A stretch of 64,000 nt of DNA from the NCBI RefSeq assembly GCF_001659605.2, contig NC_035178.2, positions 32,877,127-32,941,126 of the forward strand. The letters are read 5' to 3'. Numbering within the stretch: position 1 is the stretch's first letter; each line of letters starts with the position of its first letter. The translations under genes and the position numbers were made by a program. Origin of the DNA: Manihot esculenta (taxonomy: Eukaryota > Streptophyta > Magnoliopsida > Malpighiales > Euphorbiaceae). The notes under the pieces are model-generated. The model searched no databases. It was not told where the DNA came from and saw only the letters and a list, made by a program, of their open reading frames with translations. Positions 47,506-58,572 of this stretch are shown here, piece by piece.

Positions 47506-47523
47506 TCCCCATAGACGGCGCCA
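47506..47523 (-). promoter_or_regulatory. Tat-like primer-binding site
   Basis: On the minus strand, TGGCGCCGTCTATGGGGA lies two bases from the LTR end. TGGCGCC-type sites are used by Tat/Athila elements (tRNA-Asp or a related tRNA); the exact tRNA is not decided here. Confidence 0.6.
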
Positions 47524-47525
47524 GT

Positions 47526-47958
47526 TGATGATCTGAGATCCAGAAGGGGTAGGATTTTGGTATGTGTAAGTGAGCTTAGTTTGAATGGTTCATGCCTTCT
47601 TTTATTCCCTTTTTCCTTTATCTTCTAGTGACATATAACTGCCACCCTGCTACAGTACCATCTGTCGCTATCATACAGAGTTGTACGTACAGACGTACTC
47701 CCTTTTCTCTCCATCTTCAGGCGACTATTTAATTCCCCTTAAGCGCTCGTGCTGACAGGGTCATGGTGTAGATAGGTCCGTTCCCCACTGATCCATCAAG
47801 TCATGTGAGTTGGATTTTTATTTATTGAGTCTGGATCTCGGTCTGCTTAGTCTACTCGAATGTGGTCTGGGTTGTGTGCTAATGGACCGGCTTATGTAGT
47901 TAACTTTGATGGGTTTTGGACTTGACTTTCTTACGAGTGCTCAACTACAGCCCGAACA
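47526..47958 (-). repeat. Tat-like 5' LTR
   Basis: TG...CA boundaries proposed from TGATGATCTGAGATCC next to the PBS to CCCGAACA. About 433 bp. The outer boundary is less certain because an (AT)n tract follows directly and no partner target duplication can be checked. Confidence 0.5.
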
Positions 47959-48527
47959 CCATATATATATATATATATATATATATAAATGTTATAAAAT
48001 TAACTTATATATACATAAAATAAAATTTATTTTATTAATAATTATATTTTTAAATTTTATATATATAATGTGATGAATTATTAATTTTATGTGTATTTTA
48101 ATAATAAATCAATTATTATATAATATATATATATATATATTCTTATTAATCATTTTACATATAAACAGTAACAATTAAAGATAATTTATTAAACATTTTG
48201 AATATTTCAATTGTAATTAGCAATTAACTATTAGCCTTCAACTATAAAGTAATTTATCAAACGTTTTGAATATTTCAATTGTACTTAACAATTAACTATT
48301 AGCATTCAACTATTAATATTAAGTATCGATTGATGGCGGGCATTAATGTTTATTTCCTTTCTGCTCACCAAGATCTTTTCGATGTAAAATAACTACACAA
48401 ATACTTCAACTATAATCACCTTGTAATGCTTCCAGGTAACAACTCTCAGTATGTTGAAAAATTAATATTTTTAAATTATAAATAAATAAATAAATTTAAT
48501 AATAAAATAAAAATATAGAATTATTAA
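47959..48527. other. AT-rich spacer with (AT)n and a tandem duplication
   Basis: No gene. (AT)n runs at 47961-47986 and about 48122-48141. A roughly 70-bp direct duplication (core ATTTTGAATATTTCAATTGT ... AATTAACTATTAGC) occupies about 48180-48320. The last nine bases (AATTATTAA, 48519-48527) are the left target duplication of the next element. Confidence 0.6.
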
Positions 48528-49370
48528 GGGAAAATTACTTTATAGTCCCTGAAGTTTAACGTAATTAACACTTCTGTCCCTCTATTTTGGCGACCCAACA
48601 CTTAAGTCCCTCACTTTCTTTTCTGTCCAAATTCGTAGTCCTTCCGTCCAAAATAGCCGTTTGGAATACGTGAATTGACAAAATTAACCCTCTTCTTCTT
48701 CTTCTTCTTCTTCTTCTTATCCTTTCTGCAACTTCTTCTTCTTCTTCTTCTTTCTTCTTCTTCTTTCTTCTTCTTTCTTCCTCTTTCTTCTTCTTCTTCT
48801 TCCTACCCTTTCTGCAACTTCTTCTTCTTCTTCTTCCTACCCTTTCTGCAACTTCTTCTTCTTCTTCTTCTTCTTTCTTCTTCTTCTTTCTTCTTCTTCT
48901 TCTTTCTTCTTCTTCTTTCTTCTTCTTCTTCTTTCTTCTTCTTTCTTCTTCTTCTTCTTCTTCTTCCTACCCTTTCTGCAACTTCTTCTTCTTCTTCTTC
49001 TTCTTCTTTCTTCTTCTTCTTCTTCTTCCTATCCTTTCTGCATCTTCTTCTTCTTCTTCCTATCCTTTCTGCATCTTCTTCTTCTTCTTTCTTCTTCTTC
49101 TTCTTCTTTCTTCTTCTTCTTTCTTCTTCTTCTTCTTCTTTCTTCTTCTTCTTCTTCTTCTTCTCCTAGGATTTCACATTGAGAGAAGGGTATTTTGGGA
49201 AAAAATTATCACATCTCACCTTTGACTCTTTGACCAAACGGTTTAAATGGACGGAAGGACTACGAATTTGGACGGAAGAGAAAGTGAGGGACTTAAGTGT
49301 TGGGTCGCCAAAATAGAGGGACAGAAGTGTTAATTACGTTAAATCTCAGGGACTACAAAATAATTTTTCC
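48528..49370. mobile_element. Mutator-like non-autonomous element with long terminal inverted repeats
   Basis: The 843-bp element is flanked by a perfect 9-bp duplication AATTATTAA (48519-48527, 49371-49379), the hallmark length of Mutator-like elements. The left TIR (about 48528-48665) and right TIR (about 49235-49370) are inverted copies over roughly 130 bp, sharing TTAACGTAATTAACACTTCT and GGCGACCCAACACTTAAGTC on opposite strands. The interior has no transposase and is almost entirely a CTT-rich microsatellite. Confidence 0.85.
48690..49164. repeat. Compound (CTT)n/(CTTT)n microsatellite
   Basis: About 475 bp of CTTCTTCTT and CTTTCTTCTT runs, interrupted six or so times by the motif CCTACCCTTTCTGCAACTT or its CCTATCC variant, so the array also has a higher-order repeat. 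It fills the loop of the Mutator-like element. Confidence 0.9.
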
Positions 49371-49379
49371 AATTATTAA

Positions 49380-49899
49380 TTTAAATATTTTATTGAATTA
49401 ATATAAATTTAAGCAATAAACTATTTATGCATACAATTTAATATTATAATTGGACAAATAATTTCTTAAAAATAGATATTAATGTTAATTTTAATAAAAT
49501 TTAATTTTTAGTTTTAAAATAAAAAAATGTATTCTACTATCATATTTATTATATTTTTATTTATACTTTCCATACTATTCTATATATAAAAGTGAAAAGA
49601 GAAAAATATTAAGATTACTTAAAATACTCTTAGTTAGATTAAATAATTACAAGTTTTTTCTTTATTTTAATTAGTTTAAAAAATAACATAATAATATATT
49701 ATTAATTTGAAAATTTTAATTTAATTAGTTAAGTTATTTTTATTTGTAAATTCAATTAATCAATAAGATTTTGTTATGTTTATTTTAAATTTAAATTACG
49801 AACTCAGAAAAATTTATTAAATGGATATTTGTATAATTTATTTTTGAATTATTTTTACGTAATCAGTTTGCATAAAATACTTAATTAGTCTGAGTTATA
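49380..49899. other. AT-rich DNA without recognisable features
   Basis: No ORF, repeat array or element end could be supported. Confidence 0.5.
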
Positions 49900-50595
49900 T
49901 GGCTTACTTGTTCGGATTGAGCGCTTAATGTCCTTACTTTCTTTTTACTTACCTTGTCGACCAATCGGGTCCAAAACCTTATCTAGCAAAATTTGATTCG
50001 AGCTTACAGGTATTTCCTAGCCCTATCATGCTAAGGATGTTGCTTCCGGGCCTTATTCAGCCTTGACATGCTTTCAGGCCCTTTGCAAGCTAGCTGAGCT
50101 TCCGGACATTTATTGCCTTTGTGAGCTTCTAGGCATTTTCCTAATGAATTCCTTGACTTTTTCTAGTCTTTATGAATTTTCAGACATTTGTCTAAACCTT
50201 GCGAGCTCCTTGGCCTTATACAGCTTTTACGAGTTACCAGGCCTTTTTAGTCCAAACTTTTTTTCGAGCACTTTCTTGTTCCCATGGCCCTGTTGATCTT
50301 CTAGGAATTTTTTCGCACGTCTTTCGGGCTTTTTGCCTTGGACTTTTTCTGAGTTTTTTTTGTTCCCTGTCATCTTTCGAGCTCATAGCCTTGATTTTTC
50401 ATCCAAGATCTTTTGCTCTTGTGTACCTTATGGGCTCTTTTGCCCTTCGGCATCTTCTGAGCATTTTTTGAGTATCTCCTAGGCTCTTTTTCCCTTAAGC
50501 ATCTTTCGAGCAATTCTACTCTTGCAAGCTCCTTTTAATCATGCTTCTGGGCATTTTTCCTGCCCTTGCAGCCTGTCATCAAATGACTTAAAAAC
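49900..50595. repeat. Imperfect tandem repeats, unit about 40-50 bp
   Basis: Diverged units with the core GCGAGCTCCTTGGCCTT / GAGCTTCCGGGCATTTTTGCC recur through this stretch. The short ORFs in it are by-products. Together with the next array and the flanking Tat-like pieces it may be non-coding sequence of a Tat-like element, in which such repeat arrays are common. Confidence 0.5.
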
Positions 50596-50599
50596 TTCT

Positions 50600-51510
50600 T
50601 GTGATAAGGGACCAACACCCAGTTGGTTGGCCTAGCGTATACCTGCCTTGCGGTCTGACATGCATTGCTTTAAAAACTTTTGTTCATTGAGACTAATACC
50701 CGGTTAAATGCCTTCTTATATGGGACTAGCACCCAAATGGCTTTGTGGCCTTTATGAATGTTTATTTCTGTGGACTAATGCCCTGAATGGTCTGGCGAAG
50801 ACTGCCTTGTGACCTAACCTGGCGAAAACTGCCTTGTGGCCTTGCTTAAGGGGATCAATGCCCTGAGTGGTCTGGCAAAAACTATCTTGTGGCCTTGACT
50901 AAAGGGACCAATGCCCGGGTGGTTTGGCGAAAATCGCCTTGTGACTTGGCCTGGCGAAAACTGCCTTATGGCCTTACTTAAGGGATCAACGTTTCGAGTG
51001 GTCTAGCAAAAATTGCCTTGTGACCTGGCCTAGCTTGAATGGCCTAGTAATTGCCTTATGACATTTTTTTAGTGGGTCCAATGCCTGGATGGCCTGACAA
51101 TTGCCTTATAGCCTTTGTTTAGTGGGTCCAGCACTCGAATGACCTAGCGATTGGCCTTATGGCCTTTGTTTAGTGGGTCAATGGCCAGATGGCCTGGCGA
51201 TTGCCTTATGGCCCTTGTTTAGTGGGTCCATTGCCTAGATGGCCTGGCGATTGCCTTATGGCCTTTCTTTATTGGGTCCAATGCATGGATAGCCCGGCGA
51301 TTTGCCTTATGGCATTTGTTTAGTGGGTCCAACACCCGGATGGCCTGGTGATTGCCTTATGGCTTTTGTTTAGTGGGTCCAACACCCGGATGGCCTAGCA
51401 ATTTGTCTTATGGCCTTTGTTTAATGGGTCCAATGCCCGGATGGCCTTTATTTAGTGGGTCTAACGCTCAGATGGCCTGGCAATTTATCTTATGGCCTTT
51501 GTTTTAGTGC
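50600..51510. repeat. Minisatellite, two related unit types of about 50-60 bp
   Basis: In 50780-51040 the unit reads CTGGCGAAAACTGCCTTGTG followed by GCCTTGCTTAAGGGATCAAT. From about 51040 to 51500 it becomes TTGCCTTATGGCCTTTGTTT followed by AGTGGGTCCAATGCCCGGAT, in about nine copies. Units differ by point changes and small indels. Confidence 0.8.
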
Positions 51511-51639
51511 TTTTTTATCCTTTTAAAGAAGGCAACCCCATCATTCCTTATCACTAACAACACAACACATGAAATATATATCATTAACTATTAATAAATT
51601 TTTCTTAGATTATAAATATTTTTAGGAGTAGGGAATGAC

Positions 51640-51930
51640 TCGATCTTCTAGCTTGACCAGTTTATAAGACCGTGGACGAATAATTTTACCACCCTAAATG
51701 GTCCTTTTCAGTCTTCGCCCAACTTACCAGACTTGGCATCTATTACATCTTGTTCTTTTAAGGACAGAGTCTCCATCGCTGGGTCCTTTTATAGTTACAT
51801 GAATAACCCTTACAAGTTCTCTGCCATAGGTAGTTTCAAGAGTTGTTACCTCGGGTTTAGGTCTCCTCTCTTCCCTACTCTTTATGGCAAACCTTTGAAG
51901 TGTGTCATCCCTCACTAACCTATACTGGCA
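51640..51930 (-). pseudogene. Tat-like integrase C-terminus, degenerate
   Basis: Minus-strand frames read G-D-S-V-L-K-R, then K-S-G-K-L-G-E-D, K-G-P-F-R-V-V-K, and I-R-P-R-S-Y-K-L-V-K-L-E-D (about 51790 down to 51640). This is the G-D-x-V-L...G-K-L...W-x-G-P-F/Y-x-V...Y-x-L signature of the Ty3/gypsy integrase C-terminal domain. Two frame changes and a stop at the conserved Trp are present. Confidence 0.65.
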
Positions 51931-52089
51931 GTTTTGTCCAGATCCCTTCGGTTGGCTTCAGCTTTCATGGGTTTGGGACTCTGTATGAAATCTTTGTCTT
52001 GCACAGCTACAAGCACTTCGGCTCTAGACACATTTAGAGGAGTGATTACCTCGGGGATTCAGAGTTGATATGGCCTCTACTCTTTCCTT

Positions 52090-52412
52090 TTCCATGGGCA
52101 TTTGTTCAGCATCTCTAGCCCTCGATTCTATCTTTTCTCTTGCCTTTCTGGCTGTCTGTCTTCCACTGCCTATCCCCTATCTCCCCCTTCCCTAGCGAAC
52201 CTACTTGTGGTCAAGTCATCATCCTGCCTGATATACTTCTCAGCCCATTTCATCAGTTCAACCATGGTAGTGGGCGACTTTCTGCATAATGAGCCAAAAA
52301 AACTCAGGGGATGTGATCCATTTCTGCATGGCTTCCACTGCCCTTGCCTCATCAAGCTCGGGAATTTGCGGGGCCTCAGAATTGAATCTGGCCACATATT
52401 CTCTTAGAGACT
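52090..52412 (-). pseudogene. Tat-like gag, C-terminal piece
   Basis: Minus-strand frames give L-R-E-Y-V-A-R-F-N-S-E, E-L-D-E-A-R-A-V-E-A-M-Q-K and A-E-K-Y-I-R-Q-D-D, in that order. These are typical of the region after the capsid signature in Tat-like Gag. It lies directly next to the integrase remnant, so all of protease, RT and RNase H are missing. LTR T6 is inserted at 52413. Confidence 0.65.
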
Positions 52413-54615
52413 TGTAATACCCGGCTAGACCCTAGCAACAGAAATCCTACCTTCCGGCGGAATCTCTGTTGGAATCCGGAATTTCTCGAATGTCGGAGCC
52501 TTCTAGAAGGGTAAAATCAAGGTTTTCTAAAATATTTTATATGTTTTTATGGTTTTAATGAAGAAATAAAATTGAGTTTTGAAAGAAAACGTTTTGGAGG
52601 AGAAACCCAGGTTCGGCCGCCAAACCTCATGTTCGGCGCCGAACCTCATGCTCGGCCGCCGAACATGGTGGAGTTGCGGAGGCACTTTTGGCCTCCAAAG
52701 GTGGTCTGGCCAGCCACCTATAAAAGGCCTCCTGTCCGAAAATGGGCGAGTTTTCTCTCTCCATTTCCGGGTAGGGTGAGTCTTCACCACCCCCTTGTTG
52801 ATCTTGTATTTCCTCCTCAAATCCTTCAAGATTTTTATGAGTTTTTACCATGTTTTGAAGATTTTAAGCTAAGATCAAAGTTTTGAAGCTTGGAGACCCC
52901 CGGAGCTCGTTCCTTCATATCTCCAAGTTTCGGATCGCATCTCCTCTCGATCTTCAAGAGGTAAGTGTAGATCCTCACCTTCTTTTATGTTTTAAGTAAG
53001 TTTTGAGGGGTTTTAAGGGTGTTTAATGCATATTTAGAGTAGATGTAAAATGTTAGGGTTTATGTTAGTTAAATGATAAATGTATGTTTATGTGATGCCA
53101 TGTTGATGTTTGTTAGGGTTTAGGCTAGTTTTATGCCCCTATATGCATGAATAAGTGTTTATGCATGTTTTAAAATAGTTGAATGCATGTTGGGAAGTTG
53201 AGATGGCTGAATACATGAGGCAGAATCGGGTTCTGCCATTCTGGAGAACCCAGGTTCGGCTGTCGAAGCCATGTTCGGCTGCCAAAGCCATGTTCGACTG
53301 CCGAACCTGCCTGTGGAGGCAGTTTTGGCCGCCTAAACTCGCCCTTGAAAGTTTGAACTTTCGGCTCTAGAGGGGAGTTTCGGCCGTCGAACCTGCCCTC
53401 AAAGGATGGTGACTTTCGGCTCTGGAAGGACTTTCGGCCGCCGAACCCTACCCTCAAAAGTGCCTGACTTTCGGCTCTGTAGGGACTTTCAGCCGTCGAA
53501 CCTGCCGCCAAAAGTTCCCTGCCCAGCCTTCCTTTGCATGTTTTCTATGTATGTTTTATGATGTTTTAAGGAGGTTTTTAGGGAGTTTTTTAGAGTTTGT
53601 TTGGTCCCTCATTTGAGTCCACCTGTGTAGGATCGGACCCGAGGAACCGAGGAGGCCAGCAGTGTTAGCTGTTTCAGAGTCAACCAGAGGTGAGTAAAAC
53701 TGAACTATGTTTTAAAGTCAATGAAACTTTTAGCATGTTCATGCATCATGAATGCCATGATATGTACTAGGTTGTTTGCATTAGAAATTCACGAATATGG
53801 TACATTGCATAATATGATGTTGATGTGGATGGATATTGGATGACCCACTAGCCCTCGATATGACATGTTATGATACGGTATGGAAGTCCAGTGAGGCCCA
53901 TTCTACGCCCCTAGCACATTGGATATGTTATATTATGTTATGTTAAGAGAAAGACCAGGGAGGCCCATTCTACGCCCCTAGCACAATTGGACCATGTAGA
54001 GGGTTATTGGTGACAAGTCCGTCCGTGATGTGAATTGTTTGTGATGTGATGCATTTCATGATGGCATATGTTTATAAACTGTTTTTATGGTTCTGCTCAC
54101 TAGGCTTTAGTAGCTCACCCCTTTTCCCCTAACCCCCAGGGTTGCAGGAGCACAGGTAGCTATGGGAGAGTCATCAGAGTTCTGGTATAGCATGATGTAA
54201 TAGAGTTTTAGTGGACATGTAATGATATGTAAAATAATGTAAGGTATTATACAATGATGTAATGAGGATTAGCATTGTGCTTGGCCCTAATGTATGGTTA
54301 ATCCCTATTGTACATGATCCTTATGTAAATCTTTTTAATGATGATATATGTTGAACCAAGCTTGATGTATGTAATGTTGACCCAACTAGAGCATTTGATG
54401 AGGGCTCTAGTATGGGGTTTGTATGTATAAAGTTATGGTGCATACACAGGTCAAGCTTGGTATATGGAAAGTTTAAAATTTTTATGGAAATGTATGATCA
54501 TGTATGGGATTTTATCAGGTGTACAGGATGTATAGTAGGCTTGCTACGGGTCCCGGCGATCTTAAGTCAATTTGGATCCTAGCGCCGGTAGCGGTCCGAT
54601 TTTTGGATCGTTACA
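52413..54615 (+). repeat. T6 5' LTR (Tekay-like)
   Basis: 2203 bp, TGTAATACCCGGCTAG to TTGGATCGTTACA. It has a TATA box CTATAAAAGG (52718-52727), donor-like AAGAG|GTAAGTG with GT at 52961-52962, palindrome clusters (52610-52665 and 53255-53505), GGCCCATTCTACGCCCCTAG subrepeats (about 53893-53985) and an acceptor-like tract ending GTTGCAG (54147). A PBS follows, so it is a 5' LTR. Confidence 0.9.
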
Positions 54616-54856
54616 GAGTGGTATCAGAGCCCTAGGTTCATATGGTCGGACCTAGAGAGTGTCGGGCTCATAGATGTCCTAGAAGGGCAAGTACAATAGG
54701 AAAAATCATGTCCACTAGGATAGGATGTAGAGTCCTGTCTTGAGGATGATGTGTAATGCCATGATGTTATGCATGTGCATTAATGATATGCTATGTATGA
54801 TGTGGGTTCATGTGTTTCCACATGAACCATATGATGTTAATGTTTATGTGTATATG
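54616..54856 (+). other. T6 leader with primer-binding site
   Basis: TGGTATCAGAGCCCTAGG (from 54619) is complementary to initiator tRNA-Met and lies three bases from the LTR. The leader is split at 54856 by element A1 and resumes at 63822; ATATG is present on both sides as the target duplication. Confidence 0.88.
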
Positions 54857-56626
54857 TGACAGAGCGGTTGTCGAAGCCGGTCAAAAATAACCTTCTTGGT
54901 TATCAACAATTTATAACTGTAGATAGTGGTGAAGGATCGAATCCACAGAGAATTGATTACCTATTTATTTTTCTCAATCAAGACCAAGAGAACTAATTGA
55001 AAACACAATTGAAAGTAAGTAATTGAAAGTAGAACAAAGGTAAAGTGCAAGAAAGTAAAAAAGGGGGGTTTTGAGATTGTTTTGGCTAACAACTATTGAA
55101 AGCAATTAAAACAGTAAGTAAACAAAATTGAACAAGAAATCAATATGAGAAAGGTCTAGTTGAAGATATGGATCCACTTTGGTTGTTTGGATTGATCATT
55201 GAAACTTAGGTTTTCTTGATTGATTCAATAGGTTAGTTATGAGGATGGAAAACGCTTCACACCACCATGTCTTTCCTTATGAACAAATTAATTAGGGAAC
55301 ATCCTCTAATCAATTACTAATCAACAAATTGCCAAGGAACGTCCTTGGGCCTAAGGCATCAAAACAATTGTCAATTGCATAAAGAACTAGAAAGATCCAA
55401 CCCTAGCTACTCCAAACGCTTGAAGATGGTGCTAGATCATGCAATTCTTTGGTTTTTACACCAAGTGTTCTATGGACAGAATATTTCCAGCAATTACGGA
55501 CTAACAAATATCCTAATCCAACAATTAATTAACTTTGCAATCAAGAATCAAGTGGCCAATTTGATCAAAACAACAAAGCAATCTTAGAATTAAGCACAAT
55601 TGCATGAATATTGAATAAACCAAAAGTAAACACTTTATGTTCAGATCTCACAACCCTTTAAACAACTTTAGTTTCAACCAAACTTCAACTAGAAGTAAGG
55701 GTTTCAGCCACTCATGGCTGAACCAAAATAGAAAATAAAAGAAAAGAAGAAGAAAAGATGAAGAACCAAAGTGTGGGGAGGCTTGGAGAGCCTTGCTGAA
55801 TTTTTGAAGGAGAGGTGGATGAAATCTGCCTTTCTTGTCTTCTTGAAGCCTTTAAATAGATCTTGAGAGGCTCCTTAGGGTTTGTTGGCAGTCCATGAGT
55901 CTTTTAGAAGCTGTCCAAAGTGCCCTTGGTCCCATATGTGCCTTCTTTGTGCATGGGTGAAGGCAAAAACGAGATGCATGTGATAGGGGGCAAGTGGGGG
56001 CCCTTTGGTCTTTTTAATTGCTGCCCAAGGTCTTCAAAATGTTGCCTTAAGAGTTAAGAGGCTGCCCATGCACTAATAAGGAAGGTGGAGCCTCCTTTTG
56101 AATTTTGAATGTGCATGATACTAAGTGGAAAACATGTGATCTTTGGATTTGGCTTCCTTAAATAGCTTGATCTTGAAATCCAATATTTGAATGTGAATCT
56201 TGAAGATTTGGATCTCAAAATACTTCCCTTGTTTGGCTCCTCAAATATGGCAACTTGAGATATGGCTTCTTGAATGAGGAAAGAGAGTGTTGAGAGGGAT
56301 TTTCGGCTGCCTAAAATGTGTTTCGGAGGCTGGACTTTCGGCTCTGGACGCAAGGTTCGGCGGCCGAAGGTGCCGCCGAAGGTGGTAGAGTTTCGTCTCT
56401 GGAGTCCTCTTTCAGCCGCCGAAGGTGACTGGTTTTTGGCTTCCGAAAGTGCTTCCGAAGGTTGCTGAATTTTGGCTTCCTTTGGCATTTTTAAGAGCAT
56501 TTTCTCCAATTTGCTTCATCACACCTAATATTTGCAAAATATGATTAAAACCACAAAATTGGGTAGAATAGGTGCAAATAAACATCAATAAGATCATGAA
56601 AATATGGACTAAAATATGCACTATCA
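54857..56626 (-). repeat. A1 3' LTR
   Basis: 1770 bp, TGACAGAGCGG to GCACTATCA. It contains a palindrome-bearing block at about 56300-56465, including TTCGGCGGCCGAA at 56356-56368, although this LTR is otherwise unrelated to the Tekay-like LTRs. Confidence 0.92.
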
Positions 56627-57680
56627 AATACCCCCACACTTAAGCTTTTGCTTGTCCTCAAGCAAATAAACATAGTCAAATAAGTTTTCTTCCTCTAGAT
56701 CCTTATTACCACTTAAGCTCATACTCTAGACACTTATTTTGAAGCATTGCAGTGAAGAATATATGCATGAAGATTACTTACCCCTTTTCCTTGTTTCCCT
56801 TTGCCTACCATGGCTAGGATTTGTTTTCCTCAAGAGAGACATACACATTAATTTGTTAAGACTTTTTCTAGCTTTTGGATTGACTTGCCCTTACCTTGAA
56901 GTACTTTATTTAGGCTTTTGCACTTTAGATTTTGCTTGGAAAGGTCACCAACCTATTTTTTGATGTCATGGTTTATATTTTTCAATTGGTCACCTATCCA
57001 AGTGGCTACTAGCCTTGTTCATAGTCTTTTGACCATTGGAACAGTTTTTGAATTTGTGCTTTTGAGGTCTTTGCCTTTGCTGAATTTTCTTTCTCTCAAT
57101 GATTTGGGCAAATCAACACCAATTGCTAAATCAAGTCACATTAAGTTCATTCACACAACTTTCAATTTATTCTCATCAATTGAGGGTCATCAATATATTT
57201 TTCACCATTGGCAAACTCAAGGATTCAATTCAAAAGGCAATTCTCAAACATGAATATAACCCACTGCAATTGATTCAACATAAGTTTAAAGAGTTATCAC
57301 ATTAATGGGGTCATGGAAAGAAAAACTCATCCAACATAGTTCATCAGTTTGAGTAGAGCAAAACAAAAAGAAGAAGAAGGTTGTGGTTGTGGTTGTGTGT
57401 GTTTTATTGAAAGCATAAACAAATTAAAATTCAACTGTGGCTAATTAACTGAAAGCAATGCAAAACTGAAAGGAGAAAAGAAAAAAATTTTGCAATAAAA
57501 TTGCAGAAGATAAAGGAAAAAGAGGAAGAGAAGGGGAGAAGAAGAAGGGAGGAAGAAGAAGAGAGAGATATGCACCCCCACACTTAAATCATGCATTGTC
57601 CTCAATGTAAAAGAAGAGAGAAAAAGAGAACAAAGGAATTTGAATACTCCCCTGGGGTGTGGTGTGTATGGCATGATCAC
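56627..57680 (-). other. A1 3' non-coding region with two PPT-like motifs
   Basis: No integrase-like reading in any frame. The motif CCCCCACACTTAA, read as TTAAGTGTGGGGG on the element's strand, occurs next to the LTR at 56631-56643 and again at 57575-57587. Each is followed by TTGTCCTCAA. The first is the likely polypurine tract; the second may be a duplicate or a central tract. A purine-rich (GAA)-like stretch lies at 57480-57570. Confidence 0.7.
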
Positions 57681-58572
57681 TTAGACAGAATGAGTGACGA
57701 ACAGATGTTCGTCTGGAAACTCTTCTTTGACTGGGCATGGTGCAGAGCTAGAGGGAAGTCGGCTGAGGTGGTCTGCCACAAGATTCTCTTTGCCTTTCTT
57801 GTCTCTTATCTCTAGATCAAATTCTTGTAGAAGTAGGATCCACCTAATGAGCCTTGGTTTTGCTTCTTTTTTCTTGATCAAATATCGCAAGGCTGCATGG
57901 TCAGAGTAGACAATGACTTTAGTTCCCAAGAGGTAAGGTCTAAATTTCTCCAAAGCAAACACAACTGCCAAGAACTCCTTTTCAGTTGTTGTGTAGTTGC
58001 TTTGTGCAGCATCCAGTGTGCGAGATGCATAGTGAATGACATGGGGTGAGTTTCCCATGCGTTGCCCCAAGACTGCCCCTACTACATAATTGCTTGCATC
58101 ACATATGATTTCAAAGGGCAAGTTCCAGTCAGGTCCTTGAATAATTGGGGCAGTCACAAGCAATTCTTTAATTAAATCAAATGCCTTTTTGCAATCTGCA
58201 TCAAAATCAAATGTTACATCCTGTTGGAGCAATCTACATAATGGCAAAGTAATTTTTGAGAAATCTTTGATGAATCTTCTATAGAATCCTGCATGGCCAA
58301 GGAACGAGCGGATGTCTCTAACATTTGTGGGGTAGGGCAGATTTTTGATGGTATCCAACTTGGCTTTGTCCACTTCAATGCCCTTAGCTGAAACAACATG
58401 TCCTAAGACCATACCTTGATTAACCATAAAATGACATTTTTCATAATTAAGCACAAGGTTAGACTCAATGCATCTTTGTAAGATCTTTTCCAAGTTAGTA
58501 AGGCATTCATCAAAGGAGTTTCCATGTACTGTGAAGTCATCCATAAATACCTCAATTGTCTTACCCACATAG
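57681..58572 (-). pseudogene. A1 RT palm and RNase H
   Basis: Open from just after a one-base frameshift at about 58570. RT active site reads V-F-M-D-D-F-T-V-H, followed by the thumb and connection ([23 protein letters not shown]) and RNase H (I-C-D-A-S-N...T-E-K-E-F-L-A-V-V...[10 protein letters not shown]). It ends at a stop at 57681, soon after V-A-D-H-L-S-R-L. At this point Athila elements normally continue into integrase. Confidence 0.88.

Noticed and set aside
48675..49169. Long ORF rich in Ser, Leu and Phe
   Set aside because: It is the translation of the CTT microsatellite inside the Mutator-like element; CTT repeats are open in several frames by composition.
56739..57305. Short plus-strand ORFs in the A1 3' non-coding region
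   Set aside because: AT-rich chance frames with no motif, opposite to element orientation.
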